Position numbers and translations under genes: made by a program. This document shows positions 12,619-25,959 of a DNA stretch of 64,000 nucleotides, piece by piece (within the stretch, counting starts at the first letter, position 1; every line of letters starts with the position of its first letter). The notes beneath the pieces are model-generated. The model was not told the origin of the DNA and did not search any database. It saw only the letters and a list, made by a program, of their open reading frames with translations. The stretch lies in contig NC_079365.1 in the NCBI RefSeq assembly GCF_021018895.1, positions 18,079,001 to 18,143,000 on the forward strand, in the 5' to 3' direction. The DNA comes from Seriola aureovittata (taxonomy: Eukaryota; Chordata; Actinopteri; Carangiformes; Carangidae).

Positions 12619-13879
12619 CTAATCTTGTCTGTTTTTGCAGGAAATACATGCATTTGAACCAGTGGTCAAAAAGACATAATACTGTTGTACTTGCTGAAAC
12701 CAGGACAGTCCGAATATATACAAAGAACCTAAAAGAAAGTGCTAATGTATGTATTTGTATACAACTGAAAGTGGCAAATAAAATGCTGGAATCAATATTA
12801 GACAGATTTTGGCCTCGAGCAGTTCTGACTTTTAGATTATCACACTGCTCTTTTATATCAGGGTACAGTGACAAGTGGAGACATTAACAGGGTGTGGAGT
12901 ACAGGACAGGGAACATAGGAGACAAGGCTCGGATAAGAGAGCCTACCAATCACTTACCTTTCGTGAAACTGAATTCTCATCATATCTCCCTCATAGTAAA
13001 GAGTTTTCACTCCAGCGATAGTACCTTAATTGAAATGGGTCATCATGGGAGGAATCAAGATTCAGATAGGGGAGTACTGGTGGGCCACTGTTGGGGTTGC
13101 AGGGATGAGGAATGACCTCTGCCTGACCTTCGCCACTGTCTTTGGGAGGGTGTGGGGTTGGTAAAGTGGGGGTCAGGGGGTGTGTCACTGGCTCGGCCTC
13201 GGTGTGTGCCATGTTAATGATGACCGATGTTCTCCAATTAGATGTGCTGACAGGCCCTAAAGCGCTGTGTCATTAATCACAGAAGTGGTGTGCACAAAGA
13301 GAAAATCACACCGTGATTTATTGCTCCTTCGCCTCCCTTTCTCACTCTCTTCCCCTCTCTATCTCACTCTCTTCCCATCTTTTTGTGCTTTGGTGATCTA
13401 GGGGGGTTTCTTGCACTCCTCCATGAAACTTAATCAATCAGCGGGCACAGGCTCTGAGTGTGACCTATCCTGAGGAGGAACTGGAGGTTGCAGCCAGAGT
13501 GGTGAGAGAGACCAGTGACTTGCAGGGCTTTTCTGGATGAAACTGCATTTCCCAGCCTGCAGGCCTTTCTCTGAATGTCATTCGTATTCTTCAGTATGAA
13601 TGACAGGCATTATATAAATTGTGTCCTAGTACATGAAAGCGCGATATGGCTTGTGTATTGTGTAAGGTGTCTTGATGGACGCAGAGGTCTGACAACCCTG
13701 AAGTTCAGGTCCGCAGTTGACACGGTTAGGGTCCGTGAGGAAAAGGAGAAGGAGAAAACTCTGGAAATTAGACCGGGGGAGGACAGCTGAAGTCACTGTC
13801 ACATGCACGTCGGCCTTCTCCTGCTCTGTCACACTAACTCACCATAAAGCAGTGTCACCTCACTAACACACACAGACAG

Positions 13880-14060
13880 CCCAGGGGCCTGTGACCGGAG
13901 GCGGTGGCAGTGGTGGTGGTGGCGGTGGCGGTGGGGGAGGGGCATCAACACCGAGGAGGCCAGGAGGGGGAGGGTTGGGGTGGGGTTGCAGGAAAGGGTG
14001 GCAGGGATAGGAAGTGGAGTGGGTAGGATTCGGGGGGGTTTAAGGCAGGCAGACGGGGGA
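13880..14060 (+). repeat. G-rich low-complexity block beside exon 5
   Basis: GGT/GGC triplets (about 13900-13936) followed by many runs of three to seven G. It lies just downstream of the exon 5 donor in transcript sense, where the RNA would be C-rich and the template DNA strand G-rich. Several sets of four G-runs meet the usual quadruplex pattern on +. Confidence 0.8.
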
Positions 14061-14087
14061 GTGCGAAGCAGTCCATACTGTACTCAC

Positions 14088-14132
14088 ATAGTCTGAATCC
14101 GCTTTGGAATCGTAGTATGAAATGGCATTCTC
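14088..14132 (-). CDS. cacna2d2: Calcium channel alpha2delta-2 subunit, exon 5 (15 codons)
   Basis: A 45-base micro-exon encodes ENAISYYDSKADSDY. It aligns with EEDIVYYDAKADAEL of human CACNA2D2 and with SNEVVYYNAKDDLD of CACNA2D1, sharing the YY-D/N-AK/SK-AD signature. The segment belongs to the N-terminal extracellular region of alpha2, ahead of the VWA domain. The acceptor (cttttctgcacag) has a good pyrimidine tract and the donor is a consensus GTGAGTA. Both ends are phase 0, so the exon joins cleanly to exon 4 (ending GVT) and exon 6 (starting TED). Exon length equals the human exon's 15 codons. It is too short to stand out as an open frame and rests on family alignment plus splice sites. 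Being a multiple of three with matched phases, its skipping would delete 15 residues without a frameshift. Confidence 0.9.
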
Positions 14133-15199
14133 CTGTGCAGAAAAGAAAAGTGAAAAGACAGGTGATGAGAGAAGATATAGCAGCGCCTGTAACAGCCCCG
14201 TCTCTTCGTGGTGGTAAGCTAGAGAAAGTCATGGTTATATTCCATCACACCGTTCAGCATGAGAATATAATCAGCATCACAGAACACAGGAGGAGTAGTG
14301 TGATGTGGAATGACAGTCATGAAAAGGCGAGCAGATAGCTGTAGAGATACTGAAGGATGTAATGCATCTGCGCAATGCTATTGTCAATAAGATGCAATGT
14401 ATGTGGCACATGTTCGAACTTGTGTTTACAACACCGTCGGAACATCTTCATGTGTTGTGGAGAACTGTTAAAGAAAATGTCTGCGTTTGCGTGGCGTATG
14501 AACTCAGATGTATCATGGAGTAAAGTGGGTTGCGAGTGAGAGAAGAATAAACTCAAAATATTACTCTCTCTGGGAGTCTTATCAACCTCAGCTGGATGTG
14601 TTTTCTCAGCTCTCACAGGAGGAGAGAAAGAGAAAAAGAAAAGAAGAAAAGGAAGAAGAAAAAAGAATGTAAATTTATGCCATTGTCTTACTCTATTTTG
14701 CTCTAATTACTGACTAAATTTTCCAGTCACTGGCTGAAGCCCCAGACCAACCACCAACCTCCTGGTCTTTACCCCGAGCAAGACCCCCTGTTAGCCTCCC
14801 TGCCGTCCTCTTCTCCTTTGAACTGTTGTCCTTATCTCGTGTAGAGGCAGGTGTGAGGGCGGGCAGGGGCTGCGTGGAGCGAGCAGCGTCCGTGGGGCAC
14901 TGCCTCATTATCATGAGGAGGCTGGCTGAGGATGCGCTCTCAAGGGCACTACAGTGACTGACTCGCCCTCACTGGAAGAGCTGTGGTCATGGTCTGCTGA
15001 GGGAGAGCGTCTGACGGGGAAAGAGCGAGTCTTCTGTGCAGGTACAGTAGGTCTTACACACTGCCTCACTCAGCTTGACGTTGCTCCGTCAATATCTGTT
15101 TGTCTCTTGCTCGCTTTCACCTTTTTGCTCTTCACAGTATTTCCTCTGTCTCCTGCTGCCACAAACACACAATCTCTGCATTTGTTTAACTCGTGCAGA

Positions 15200-15257
15200 A
15201 ACACACACACACACACACATGCACACACACACACACACAGACACGCACACACACACA

Positions 15258-15301
<44 letters not shown>

Positions 15302-15308
15302 CACACAC
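15200..15308. repeat. Compound (CA)n-(GCAC)n-(CA)n microsatellite
   Basis: CA array with a central block of about eight tandem CGCA/GCAC tetranucleotides (15258-15290). Spurious His/Thr and Cys/Val reading frames cross it in all directions. Confidence 0.96.
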
Positions 15309-15803
15309 CTATATGCACAAGTATTTTCTTTCTCTGTCAGCCCCCAATCTTTCTTGCAGTTCCCTTCGGCGTGAGAGCCTCTCTGTATACCACGACCGGG
15401 TTCTTGGCCGGCCTCCAGTGCTAATCTGAGAGTCAGTCATCAGCTCAGTTCAGTCCTTAACAACTCACCAAAGAAACACAGCATAATGAAAACTCTCGCT
15501 GACACCAAACATGGGGCTGGCCAGCCTGGACGCAGCTGGTGTCTTTGGGAAATGAGAGTGGACAAGATAGAGGAGAAGCACAATTTGCCCCCCACCCCCT
15601 TGACACATCCCCTCTCAACTTACCGGCACTTGTTCTTTCCCTCCCAAACTCTGTAAGAGAGAGCAGGAAGTGAGGATGGAAAGAAAGGTGCAGAGGGAAG
15701 AGATCAGAGCGGTTCGTTCAGGGAGCACATTGGGTTAAGTTGGAGGGTTAGGATGGAGGCTGAGGTTGGGGCGATATGAAGGGATGAATTGAGAGGAGAG
15801 AGA

Positions 15804-15824
15804 TGGGTGGTGGTGGTGGTGGTG
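15804..15824. repeat. Short (GGT)n tract
   Basis: About six GGT triplets. Confidence 0.85.
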
Positions 15825-16236
15825 ACGGTGGGTGCAGTGGGGAAAGAGCTGCCAGGGCTAAAAATAGCCCGTGCCTCTGCAGAGGGAGAAGAGAAAGAGA
15901 GGGAGAGAGACTGTGGCAGAGCAACAGTGTTGTTGTGTCTGCCAGCAGGATTGATCTGGAGCCCAGTCCTGCTCAGACTGGTCCCTCACTTCTAAAGAGT
16001 TTACTCGCACTACTGCGGCATTACAACTCATTATTCAGGATTGTTTTCTGTAAATAAACGCTTGGTTCCTTGCACCCAAGGGACACTGTCCAGCAGCTTT
16101 ACTCAAACAAACAATACACTCAAAAAAATATACCACACATTACTGCAGACAGACTTCAGTTTGGAGTCCAACACTATAGCACCCTTGCTTACACTTGTTC
16201 ACTGCATTGTTATTTTGTATATCCATCATAGCAGCT

Positions 16237-16277
16237 AAAAAAAAAAAATATATATATATATTATATATATATATATA
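16237..16277. repeat. A12 plus (TA)n tract
   Basis: Twelve A followed by a TA repeat with one TT interruption. Confidence 0.9.
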
Positions 16278-17779
16278 CAGACAGGTGATAAATAAAAGAA
16301 AAGACTGAATAAATAAGTGGAAAACATACACATAAATGCACAGGGCACTCTAAAAAATTATGTGAATAATCCATGTATTCTACAGCCTTTGCAGTCAAAA
16401 GATCTCAAGTCGATTAAATACGTCCATGAGATTTTATAGTTATTTAGAAGCGTTAGACAATCAGTGCGCCAGCGAATATTGTAGCTGCGGTAGTGGCTAC
16501 TGGTGCCAGACACCTTTCTAAGACATTTTATGTTGGCTTTTCCTTCTATTTGTCACATATCTGTACTAGTAATGTCATTGGTATCATGTCTGTTTGCACA
16601 GCTGGACAGCCGTGTTTACCTTCCTGCACCGTCACCCTGTGCATATCAATCCCGCTGAACCTGCACCATGTACATACAGTGATCACCGCTTACAATAAAA
16701 CTTCAGTATTAGCAGCATTAGTTGAAGTATTACACATAACGCCTCCTTGTGCGACTGTCTTACCACTCTTAGTCCACAGATTTAGCGATCATAAGCGGTA
16801 TATTAACATTTAATAACTGGGCTACATTATGATGTAGTTGTTAGCAGATGTAACTGTTGTCAGCGATTACAACTTCTCCTGTTCTATATTTTAATTCTTT
16901 ATCTGTTTATACATCACCTTCATTTACAGTTGTTGACAAATACATTAATAAAGACTTACAACTGTGCACAACCACAGTTTTTCTGATTAAATTAATAATC
17001 TCTGTGTAAACACTACCGCTTCCACTCAGATTACATATAAATTGTACTCGAACTTACTTGAACGTACTTGAATTGGGATAAAGTTGTTGTCTCTTGCAAT
17101 ATGATGGAAATAAAACCTCTCAACATAATTATGCGAGCGCCTAGAGTTACAACGATTCTACTCATGAACGCAACAACATCCGACCACATGATCTGAGACA
17201 CACCGCACACACAAGCACAGAAAAGGTGGCTCCAATGTGGACGAGTCCTAGGCCAGCAGGACCCTCTGAGCAGCCCCCCCAGGGTTGCACGGCCATCTGC
17301 TGCGGCTGGTCATAGGTCTCTATGGGCTCAGGCTCTGGGTTAAACACACATCTGATACAACACCATGCCAGCAATTATCCCACACTCATCTCTCTCTGGG
17401 ACCTGTGCGCCCGGACACACATACACATATATAATACATAACCTTATTCTTACAGACACTCATATACAGCATGTACGCACTTGTGAATATATATACAGAG
17501 TGAGTGTGCGTAGAAGTCCGTGCCTACACACTCACACAACAGATGCACACACTGAAACACACAAAGTCTGAGAAATTCCCACTGACACAAAGTGCTATCA
17601 GTAAATTAAATCTATCATGCTGAGTGGACCAACAAATTCCAAACAGCAGACAAACACTGAGGTCAGGTGATGATCTCCAGCCCCTCCCTTACATCAATCT
17701 TCCTCCGCTCGTCTCCTACCCTCCCTCCTCTCCTCACCCTTATCTCGATCTGCTTCCTCCCTCCTCCCTTTGCCCCATC

Positions 17780-17804
17780 TCTCCTCCTCCTCCTCCTCCT
17801 CCTC
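17780..17804. repeat. (TCC)n tract within a CT-rich region
   Basis: About eight CTC/TCC triplets inside a pyrimidine-rich stretch (17690-17870). It explains the proline/serine-rich 184-codon frame on + as low complexity. Confidence 0.9.
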
Positions 17805-18556
17805 CCTGCCCTGCCTTATCTTCATCTTTCCCAATCTCTCTATCCTCAATACCAGCCTCCTCTTGCCAATTTCAGATTTCAGCAAAAGCAACGGCGCGTA
17901 GGTTAGATGCCTACTGTTGCTATAGAAACCGCCCCTCTGCTCTAGATTACAATGTGACTTTGTCTCCTTGCCAGGGCTACAATGTCTGCTCGTTTTTATG
18001 TCTGACCAGATGCAGGCCTGCCTATCTTTTGTTTGTCTGTACGCCTGTCAGTCTCTCTGACTATGAGGTTGTTCTTCTGCCAGCATGTTTCATGTCATTG
18101 GTATGCACATATTATTTTAATGTCATCTTTTTGCTTGCAGTTACATATTTCAAACTTCAAAATCTTCCTTGCGAGTAAATGTCAGAGCCTTTAAAGTCCA
18201 AAATTTTATCATATGTGAAGAGGACCTTGAGAGATGATTTATCCCGTAAAGCACAGAATAACAATACGACTGAAAAATGGCTTGTACATACCAAACGCTG
18301 TCATATGGAGGGCTACATGTTATGACTGAGTGTGGTCGTTGGAACTAAATCTTTTGAATTTGAATCTGTGAGCTCTCTCAATGGGCTGGCTGAGACAGGT
18401 TGACATTTGAGTGTGAGACAAGCGCTCCATCATGGGTGGGGACAGATTACAGTCATATTCATATCTCCTCTGGACACCTGCTAATGATTTTATAATTACA
18501 GAACACACTCTGTGCCTCTGCCGTGCCCTGGGGTGTGCACACAAGCATGCAGAAAA

Positions 18557-18561
18557 ACGCG

Positions 18562-18647
<86 letters not shown>

Positions 18648-18663
18648 CACACACACACACACA
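18557..18663. repeat. (CA)n microsatellite, ~107 bp
   Basis: Long CA array on + with one TA interruption near 18645. First of two large arrays within 340 bases. Confidence 0.97.
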
Positions 18664-18810
18664 ATGCACCTCTCTCCTGGCCCCGATAGTCTCGCAATCA
18701 TTCCTAGCACCAGTTTCCCTAATGGAAGCTGACATTATATCAAACACAATAAAGGATTTCATTTACTGCTCTTCATTAACCCACGCACATCAGCCCATAA
18801 GGTACAAACC

Positions 18811-18891
<81 letters not shown>
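18811..18891. repeat. (CA)n microsatellite, ~81 bp
   Basis: Pure CA array on +, 147 bases after the previous one and in the same orientation. Confidence 0.97.
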
Positions 18892-18894
<3 letters not shown>

Positions 18895-21260
18895 GCTCAC
18901 TTAGTGTGAAAATGCAACCAGAATAAAGAAGGAACTAGTATTACTGCCTCATGTTTCTCAGGTTGCAGTTTACATCGCTGTCCAGACTCAGACAATATAT
19001 GCAGTGAAGTACGTCCTCCCATATGTGCATCCAAGGGAAGCGACTTAATGAAAGGTATTACGTGTATTTTGTCAGAATTAGCATATGAGTCCTTTAGTTG
19101 TCTCTACCTGTCCCTCCCTCTGTCTCCCAATTTCCACAGTGTCCACATATCCCATCTCTGGATGTCAAACGGTATGAACACTAGACATTGGAACTAGATA
19201 AACACTAGGCCATATTAGCTGGTGAGACCTCTACTATAACTAGAGGGAATGCAATTCTCCAGACTGAGCACATACTTTGACCCCGGTGCACAGACGACAC
19301 ACAAGTGCATTACGATTTACGTGTGTTAAGTAAGAAATGACTGACATCTAATTTCTTCTGCAGAATGAAATGTAAAGGAAAAATATACACAAGGGCATTC
19401 ACACTAAAAGGAGAGACGTCAGAATGAAATCACAATACACCATGAAAAACTAATTTGTTCAGCTCATTTGCTTTAGTTTATATGGCCCACAGGTTTATAC
19501 AAGGGTGAAAAGGTGAGTTCATGAAATATGATTTTCAAACAGTGGTAAATTAATCATAGACATGTAGAAATTTGTCAGAGATCTAAAAGCCCTTTAACCA
19601 CTTTGATCTTGAACTGCAGAGGTTGCCTGTGAATAAAATATGAAACCTTGTTCTCTGGTGGTGCGGTTTTGATTCAGGGGATGTTAAATCCCTGGTGGGT
19701 GCAGGCACACTGCTTATTCACTGAAATGGGAAAAATACAGTATGTGGACAAAATTCCTCTTCCTTGTACTCACACTTTTATTCACTTCAACTGTGAGTAG
19801 CCATAATGTTTTGGCTCATTTTCGGTGTACATTTTTTAGGCTGTAGTTTGTGGTGCTGTTTAACTGTATTGTGTTATTTTATCCTTCGCATTTTCATCAG
19901 TAAGGGTGGATACATTTTAGAATGCAATACAGAAGTCAAAAATAACCACAAAGTGGAATAAACACCTCTGTAAAACACTTTCATCAAAAGCTGAGCCTAT
20001 CAACACCCATGAATTACAGGGCTGTTGTTTGATACTGCGGTAGTTTTAGCTAGATGTATCTAAAACCTGGCCACTGTGTGTACAGCAAACACTCGATAAA
20101 CTAAAGACCTGAATTTATCTTTTAAAACTGCCATGTACGCTACTTATCGTCATTATCTCCATCATCATTTTGCAGATACAGGAGCAACGAAGAGGCAACA
20201 AAAAATACATGGTTATTGGTTAAACTCAACAAATTGATCTTAGATCAATACAATATAAATGCAGGTATAGAAAAGCCTTAAAAAAAGGAAAAACTCCCCA
20301 AAATCAACTGCAACTTATTTCTTATTTAATTCATTAAAACCCTTTTTCTAATAACACAAGAGTATCTTTGTATATCGGTTATTGCAGTTGATTCTTGGGA
20401 GTCTTTATATATTATTAAAGTTTTTTTTTCCCCCCCAAGTGTCCCTATCCTGAAAGAAGCCATTTGTTACACTGTCACATCACTTTGCAAATAAATGCAG
20501 ACACACTGTTTGAGGTGTCTGGTCTGAAAAATGCGGCTGTTGTCTTAACCACTGAAGGTTACAAAAAAAATGCCTCTTTATAATGTCAAGTCAATAAAGA
20601 GTCAACCAGCAAACTGGAAATTAAACTGTTGGCCTGGAAGAAAGAGAGAGCGAGGGAGGGAGGGAGAGACCAACTGAGCTGGAGTGAAACTCAGATAAAG
20701 GAGTGCATGACGGAGGCCTTGGGCGGGGCTGCCTCCCTCTCCCTCGCTCTCTCATTGGCATGCTCTGCATCTCCAGGCTTTTAAGCGATTAGGGAGCTGC
20801 TGAGACCATGGCGTCCAAGCATAGCTCCATGCAGATGTTCATTTGTATGCCAATAAACAAATGTGCCCCCAGATTAAAGCTCCAATACACAGTGCAAATT
20901 CAGCAAAGTGAATGACATTCTCCATGCACATCTCATCAATGTCTTGCTCCTCTTCAGACAGAGCACCATGCCCCCTCCTAACTACACACGCACTTCAAAG
21001 ACTCTCGCAAAGATAGGCAGCAAACCAAGAGATAGAAGACAGGGAGAGGGAGGAGAGAGACGGAGAGAACAGTTGTGGATGAGAGAAGTCTTGATTATTA
21101 AGAAATTAAAAATATGTAATTTAAAAAATATTAAGGTTACATATTCCATGGTTATATTTCATGCCCCCAATTTCGGCAATGAATCTGCAATTTCTGCTCT
21201 TTAAATCTCTCTTTGTAAACATCCTGCAGGTCACAAAATCCTATTTTTCTCCTCTTTCCC

Positions 21261-21296
21261 TCCCTCTCTCTCTCTTTTTCTCTCTCTCTCTCTCCC
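21261..21296. repeat. (CT)n tract
   Basis: CT dinucleotides with a T5 interruption. Confidence 0.88.
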
Positions 21297-22514
21297 ATCT
21301 CTGCTGTGCTGTCTCTTTCTTTCAGAGCCTGACACTTCCCCTTGGTAAAAGCGGTTAAATCAGTCTGTGAATATTCCAGTCCTGCGATAAGGAAAGAAGG
21401 CTTTGTCCTGCTGCACTCTGGGTAATGCTGCTCTCCATTGTTGGCTGACAGGGCTCCATTGAGGAGCAGGTTTTAACGCTGATAGCATCACCACACTGCA
21501 TGGACACAGTGCCAGATAAAACGCCTATCCAACATGACACATGCATGCCAATACCTCCCAAACAAGCCCTCAATCTGATCATCAGAGGAGAAGCAGGAAA
21601 GAGGTGGTGTAACACCAAATAAAGACAAATAAGATAAACAGGCCATGGCAATATTAACGCTATCATTGGATTCCAGAGGGATTTGATAAAGCAGATGCAG
21701 TTATCCACATCTAACATTTTTTACAGCATCCGTAGCTGGGGTGACCAATCACAAACAATCTGGTGCTCAGCCTGGGCCTCTCTGTCCAATCACACTGCAG
21801 CTTGCTATGACACCGGTGCTCCACTTATCTGAGCAAAATGTTTCTAGGATCCATTTTTCTTGGAACGTTGAATACAGCTTTTCATTTCACTGATGTTTTT
21901 CAGCCATTTTACCATTGTTAGTCCTTAGAGTCCTAAAGTCACCACCCCCTCCTCACAGGCTGACTGAGAGTGGCCAATCAACAATCAACGCCGGCCTAGG
22001 GAAACCTGTTATTTTCGACCCCGTAATCATTTCCATCAGATGCCTTGCTGTCCCTCACGATGATTTGAACATTCAAATGACAAAGGGGTGCCTACTTTAA
22101 GATATCTGCAGACAGGCACCAAGGACAGCAGGGACAGAATACGCCGAGCAAACACTAAAACCCTAAACAGGCATCTCTCCTCAGCCACACCTTGGCAGAC
22201 TCTGCATTATCCCAGAGAAAAACATCAGACAGAAAATGTAAAGTTTTCCTAGAGACATGCCTTTTAACTGGGACAAGAAAAGATGGCACCTGGCTGCAGC
22301 TGTCAAATATGTTTAGTTTATAAAATGTATTATTATAGTGATCATGTGTTCAAATCGCTTCTTTTGGCCAACCAGCAGTGTAAAACCCAAAGATATTCAA
22401 TTTATAATTATAGAAATATTGTCAAATCTGGGAAGCTGAAACCGGTCAGTGTCATTTTTAAATCATTATTGACTTAAACAATTAATCAGTCATTAAAATT
22501 GTTTTGATCAGAGT

Positions 22515-22665
22515 GCTCTGGTGGCCTAAAGACTTGAAGCATACACAATGAACTGCAACATCCCTGTTTCAAGTCCATTTGGGGACCACAGTTATTGTTG
22601 TTGTCATGTTATTTCCCATTCTCTGCCATCTCTCTACTGTCAGCTCTATAATCAAAAAAGAAAAC
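22515..22665 (+). mobile_element. Decayed tRNA-derived SINE, copy 1
   Basis: The head (ggtggcctaaagac, then tgtttcaagtccatt) keeps the A-box and B-box order of a tRNA promoter. The body (ttgttgtcatgttatttcccattctctgccatctctct) and A-rich end (ataatcaaaaaagaaaac) follow the tail of a common fish SINE, which normally ends near tatcaataaagg-aaa. It is diverged and surely inactive. It shares its layout with the copy at 41465-41570. Confidence 0.72.
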
Positions 22666-24088
22666 AGAAGAAGAAGATGGAACAGTTTTCTATCAATGAA
22701 TGAATTCATCCGCAATAATTTAAGCTCTAAGACAACATATGTTGCTGTCTACATAAAAAAAAAGGGAAAATGTACAGATAACAGAAAACTATGAGTGCCA
22801 TCAGTCTATTTTTATTTCTCTTTTCTTGACCCTGCTCTGACCAGAGGGGCAAAGAGGCAGCAGGTTTACCCTTTAAAATAACATTTCATGGGTGTTGGCC
22901 ATGTGTTGAAATGGGAAAATCAAGGTCTGCAGTGTGGCTCACTGGATTTCTCTGACTATTGATTCCCATCTCCTGTCAGCCAGAGGGATCGATCAGTGGG
23001 ATTTAGACATGGGGGCCGCTCTCTCAACCCTCCCTCCTGGCTAACACGCTGCATCACAGTTGGCCAAACTTCTGCTGACTGAAGGCTTACTGACACACCT
23101 GAACGTTTTCTCTTTCTCTGCGCTCTTTTTATTGTAGCGTTTCTCGTTACTTGTTTGTTATGTTTGTTGTATACTTTAATGCTTCTTTCATTCTGAGATA
23201 TCATAGACTTCACCAACGTCTCCCTACTTGAGTGAAGAACAGCATGAGTTTTCAAGAGGTCTCTGTTGAAGCAGCAGAGAAATATAAGGGGTGAGATTTG
23301 AGAAAAAAAAAATATACAGAAGTTGAGGTAGAGAGAAAGGAGTCGAAGCAGGGAAGAAAAAAAAAAAGAAGCAAAGTACATTTCTACCTTGGAGAGCGAC
23401 ACTTAAACAAATTACATCGGTCTGCAATCAAGAAGCTGAAATTACCAAACTGTTGGGTCACCACAGCAACCACAAGCCTGATCAAAGCTGTGAGCAGAGC
23501 AGCAGTTGATAGAAAGTGAGGAAAGGCACTAGGAAAGGAGACAACAGAGGGATGGGAGAGCTCAGGAGGAGAGAGAAGCTGCAGTCAAAATGGGATTTTA
23601 AGGTGAAGTCTATATTGACACAATACTAACTGATCAATTGCCTAATGTGGCTTTATCCACACAGCAAGGATCGTCTGCTTTCCTTTCATCGGGGTGTGTG
23701 TTAGCATCAGTTGTAGATGCAGCTAAGTGGTGAGTGAAAGTAAAGCTCAGTCTAGTTTACGCACATCATCAGATACATTTGATAGGAAAGAGAGACTGTA
23801 GGAATTTCTCTTCACATAGCCTCTCCTCATTTCTTTCCCTTCCAGTGGCGAGCAGATGGAAGTCCGTTCCATGGCTCAGGATTCAGTGATAACACTGTTT
23901 ATGAGTTCCATTACGTGCTCGGCAGGCTGCGAGCACTCTGTCTCAGTGCAGCCATAAGGAAAAGAAAGAAAAAAAAACTGTTCACAATGAAAATAGATAC
24001 AGTTTATTTGTGATTATACAATGTGGCTATGCTTATCAGTGTTTGAAATAAGCACTGTGCATTTTTAAAAAGGGCTCACATAGCTACA

Positions 24089-24115
24089 TCCCCCCACCCC
24101 CACCCCCCCACCCCT
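24089..24115 (-). repeat. C-rich block; quadruplex motif on the sense strand
   Basis: C6-A-C5-A-C8-A-C4 pattern on +. The gene's sense strand therefore has four runs of four or more G separated by single T bases, a very compact G-quadruplex pattern within intron 4. Confidence 0.75.
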
Positions 24116-25318
24116 GCTCTTGGGCCTCTGCTATGGAGATCCTTTTGAGTTTTGGAGTTGTGGCTGCTGACACAAGACAAAATCAGTTTTTTTTTTTTTC
24201 TACTTTTGCTTTCAAACGTCTGCATCTAACTTTCAGAATGAGGAAGGGATGTATGTGCAGCTCAGGAAATACAGTACAGACAAAGTCAACACAACATGAT
24301 GCATAAAGTGTAAAAAAAACAAAAACCAGTAACCATGACTTGCAGGTACAACACCTAGCTTGCCAATTAGTGCTTTGTGGATATTCTCCACTTGGTTCAG
24401 CTGAACTATTAACAGTAGAGGGAGGGAAAATTTTTACAATTCCACAGGAAAACATTTGCTAACAAATACTAAAATGCATCCGCTTGGACAAATGGTCCAT
24501 TGCTCCCTGATTAGATGAAAATGGTGGTTTGGCAACATTTCCAACAGACAAAAAAAGGGCAGAAATAACAGAAGAGAGTGATGAAACAAAGCCAGAGTGA
24601 AGCGTCACTTCATTTCTGTCTATTTTTATCAGAATCTGAGTTTGAATCTGTCCAAGGCAGCTCTCATAAGACTAATGTATTCTGTGGCTAATGGAGCTGG
24701 TAGCTTCGAGGGCTGGGCTGAGAGTCGCCACAATGATTTTCACTCATTTCCTCTGAAGGGCCAATTATCTCAAATAGAGGCATTATGAAAGGAGCCGAGC
24801 TTGGTCAAGTGAACAAACCCTTGCAACCCTCACCCCTACCACTTAAGGTCATGCTACACCTCTAAAGGGGCAGTAAACGTATCGGAAATATCAACAAAAT
24901 GCAGCTAGCATCAATCCCCAGTGAACGATATGAGAAAATGCACAGAATCTAAATCAAAGAATTGGCAAAAGATGATTCAGAATATTAAAGACTATTAGAA
25001 CTGTAGGATGAACCCTGCAGGTTATGTACTGTATGAATATTTTGTGTAGGTATTACAAGGATACTGATGAACATACATGCGTGGAGACCAAGAAGGAGGT
25101 CACATGAATACCACTGTGTTATGTGTTATGAGAGTGGGTGGCTGAGTGGAGATGAGGAGAGAGGCAGAGGGAGAAGAAGGGGAAGAAAAGGAGAGATTGG
25201 CTTGATTGATTAGAGAGTGATGATTGCAGTAAATGGCCTGGAAGATGGCTCCATCTCTGTTTCCCGTTTTCTCCATCTCTTATACCTTCTTCCCTCGCTC
25301 ACTTGCTTTCTCACTTCC

Positions 25319-25320
<2 letters not shown>

Positions 25321-25360
<40 letters not shown>
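25321..25360. repeat. (CT)20 microsatellite
   Basis: Twenty uninterrupted CT units on +; GA repeat in the cacna2d2 pre-mRNA. Confidence 0.97.
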
Positions 25361-25364
<4 letters not shown>

Positions 25365-25959
25365 CTCTTCGTCACCCCCCCTCTCCCCGGTTTCATCATG
25401 GCAACCCATCAACAGAGTGCCTCTCTCTCTCCCCTAATGGCACAGCTATTAGCACTAATGCATTTCAAACGTACAGCAGCTGCCACATCACAATCTGATG
25501 GAAAGTACATGTCTTCCTCCAATCTCCACAATCTCCATCCTTTTTTTTTTTTCATCCAATCTTGTGTCTCTGTCCCAATGTGTTGCACTTTGTGTCAACC
25601 CTCCTTCAGCTAAGTGACAGTGGTCATCATCGCCAGTCGCCAATGATGGGAGATTAGTTTTTGAACAACTGATTGATAATAATGATGCTGATAATATATT
25701 ATTGACCAGAGATACAATTTTCCATTTTGTAGAGTTAACAGTTAGATTGGTTTTGGGATATTTATTTATTTTACAAATTTGTCAACTTTCTGCCACTGAC
25801 AAAACTAGTTGATGGTATATTCATGATTCTCGTTGCAGTTCAGAGGGTGGGATTATACAAACATAGCTTAACCACTGGATGTTTAAAGGATCAGTACAGG
25901 AAAATAAATCTTTAAATCCACAATGACTTTTTCTTTTGGCCACTTGTGAGCAGCCAATT

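Larger units (their letters stand above)
9285..14087 (-). other. cacna2d2: cacna2d2 intron 5 (4803 bases)
   Basis: Complete intron between exons 5 and 6, bounded by GTGAGTA near 14087 and cag at 9285-9287. It begins on the sense strand with a C-rich stretch (G-rich on +, 13880-14060). It contains a GT array at 12577-12618, an AT-rich segment with homeodomain-type TAAT motifs around 11885-12115 and an A-rich tract at 9797-9860, and ends in a TG microsatellite. No other coding exon is supported. Confidence 0.88.

Noticed and set aside
12958..13024. Possible cassette exon on the minus strand with a strong AAG|GTAAGT donor
   Set aside because: One frame reads plausibly (ending DMMRIQFHE), but the phase-0 junction between exons 5 and 6 would force another frame with a stop after five codons. 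The acceptor is weak. At best a cryptic or poison exon.
14954..15424. 156-codon + strand frame
   Set aside because: It runs through the CA/GCAC microsatellite (His-Thr repeats); flanks show no protein family.
17624..18178. 184-codon + strand frame, the longest in the window
   Set aside because: The first half is TCC/CT low-complexity giving poly-Pro/Ser. The rest has no recognisable domain, and no splice or homology support was seen.
18320..18904. Cys-Val and His-Thr rich frames on both strands
   Set aside because: Direct translation of (CA)n/(TG)n arrays.
21355..21717. 120-codon minus-strand frame with hydrophobic stretches
   Set aside because: No recognisable domain and no supporting splice sites; a frame of this length is expected by chance in 64 kb.
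22956..23402. 148-codon minus-strand frame
   Set aside because: Composition follows a T-rich tract and there is no family resemblance, conserved motif or splice structure.
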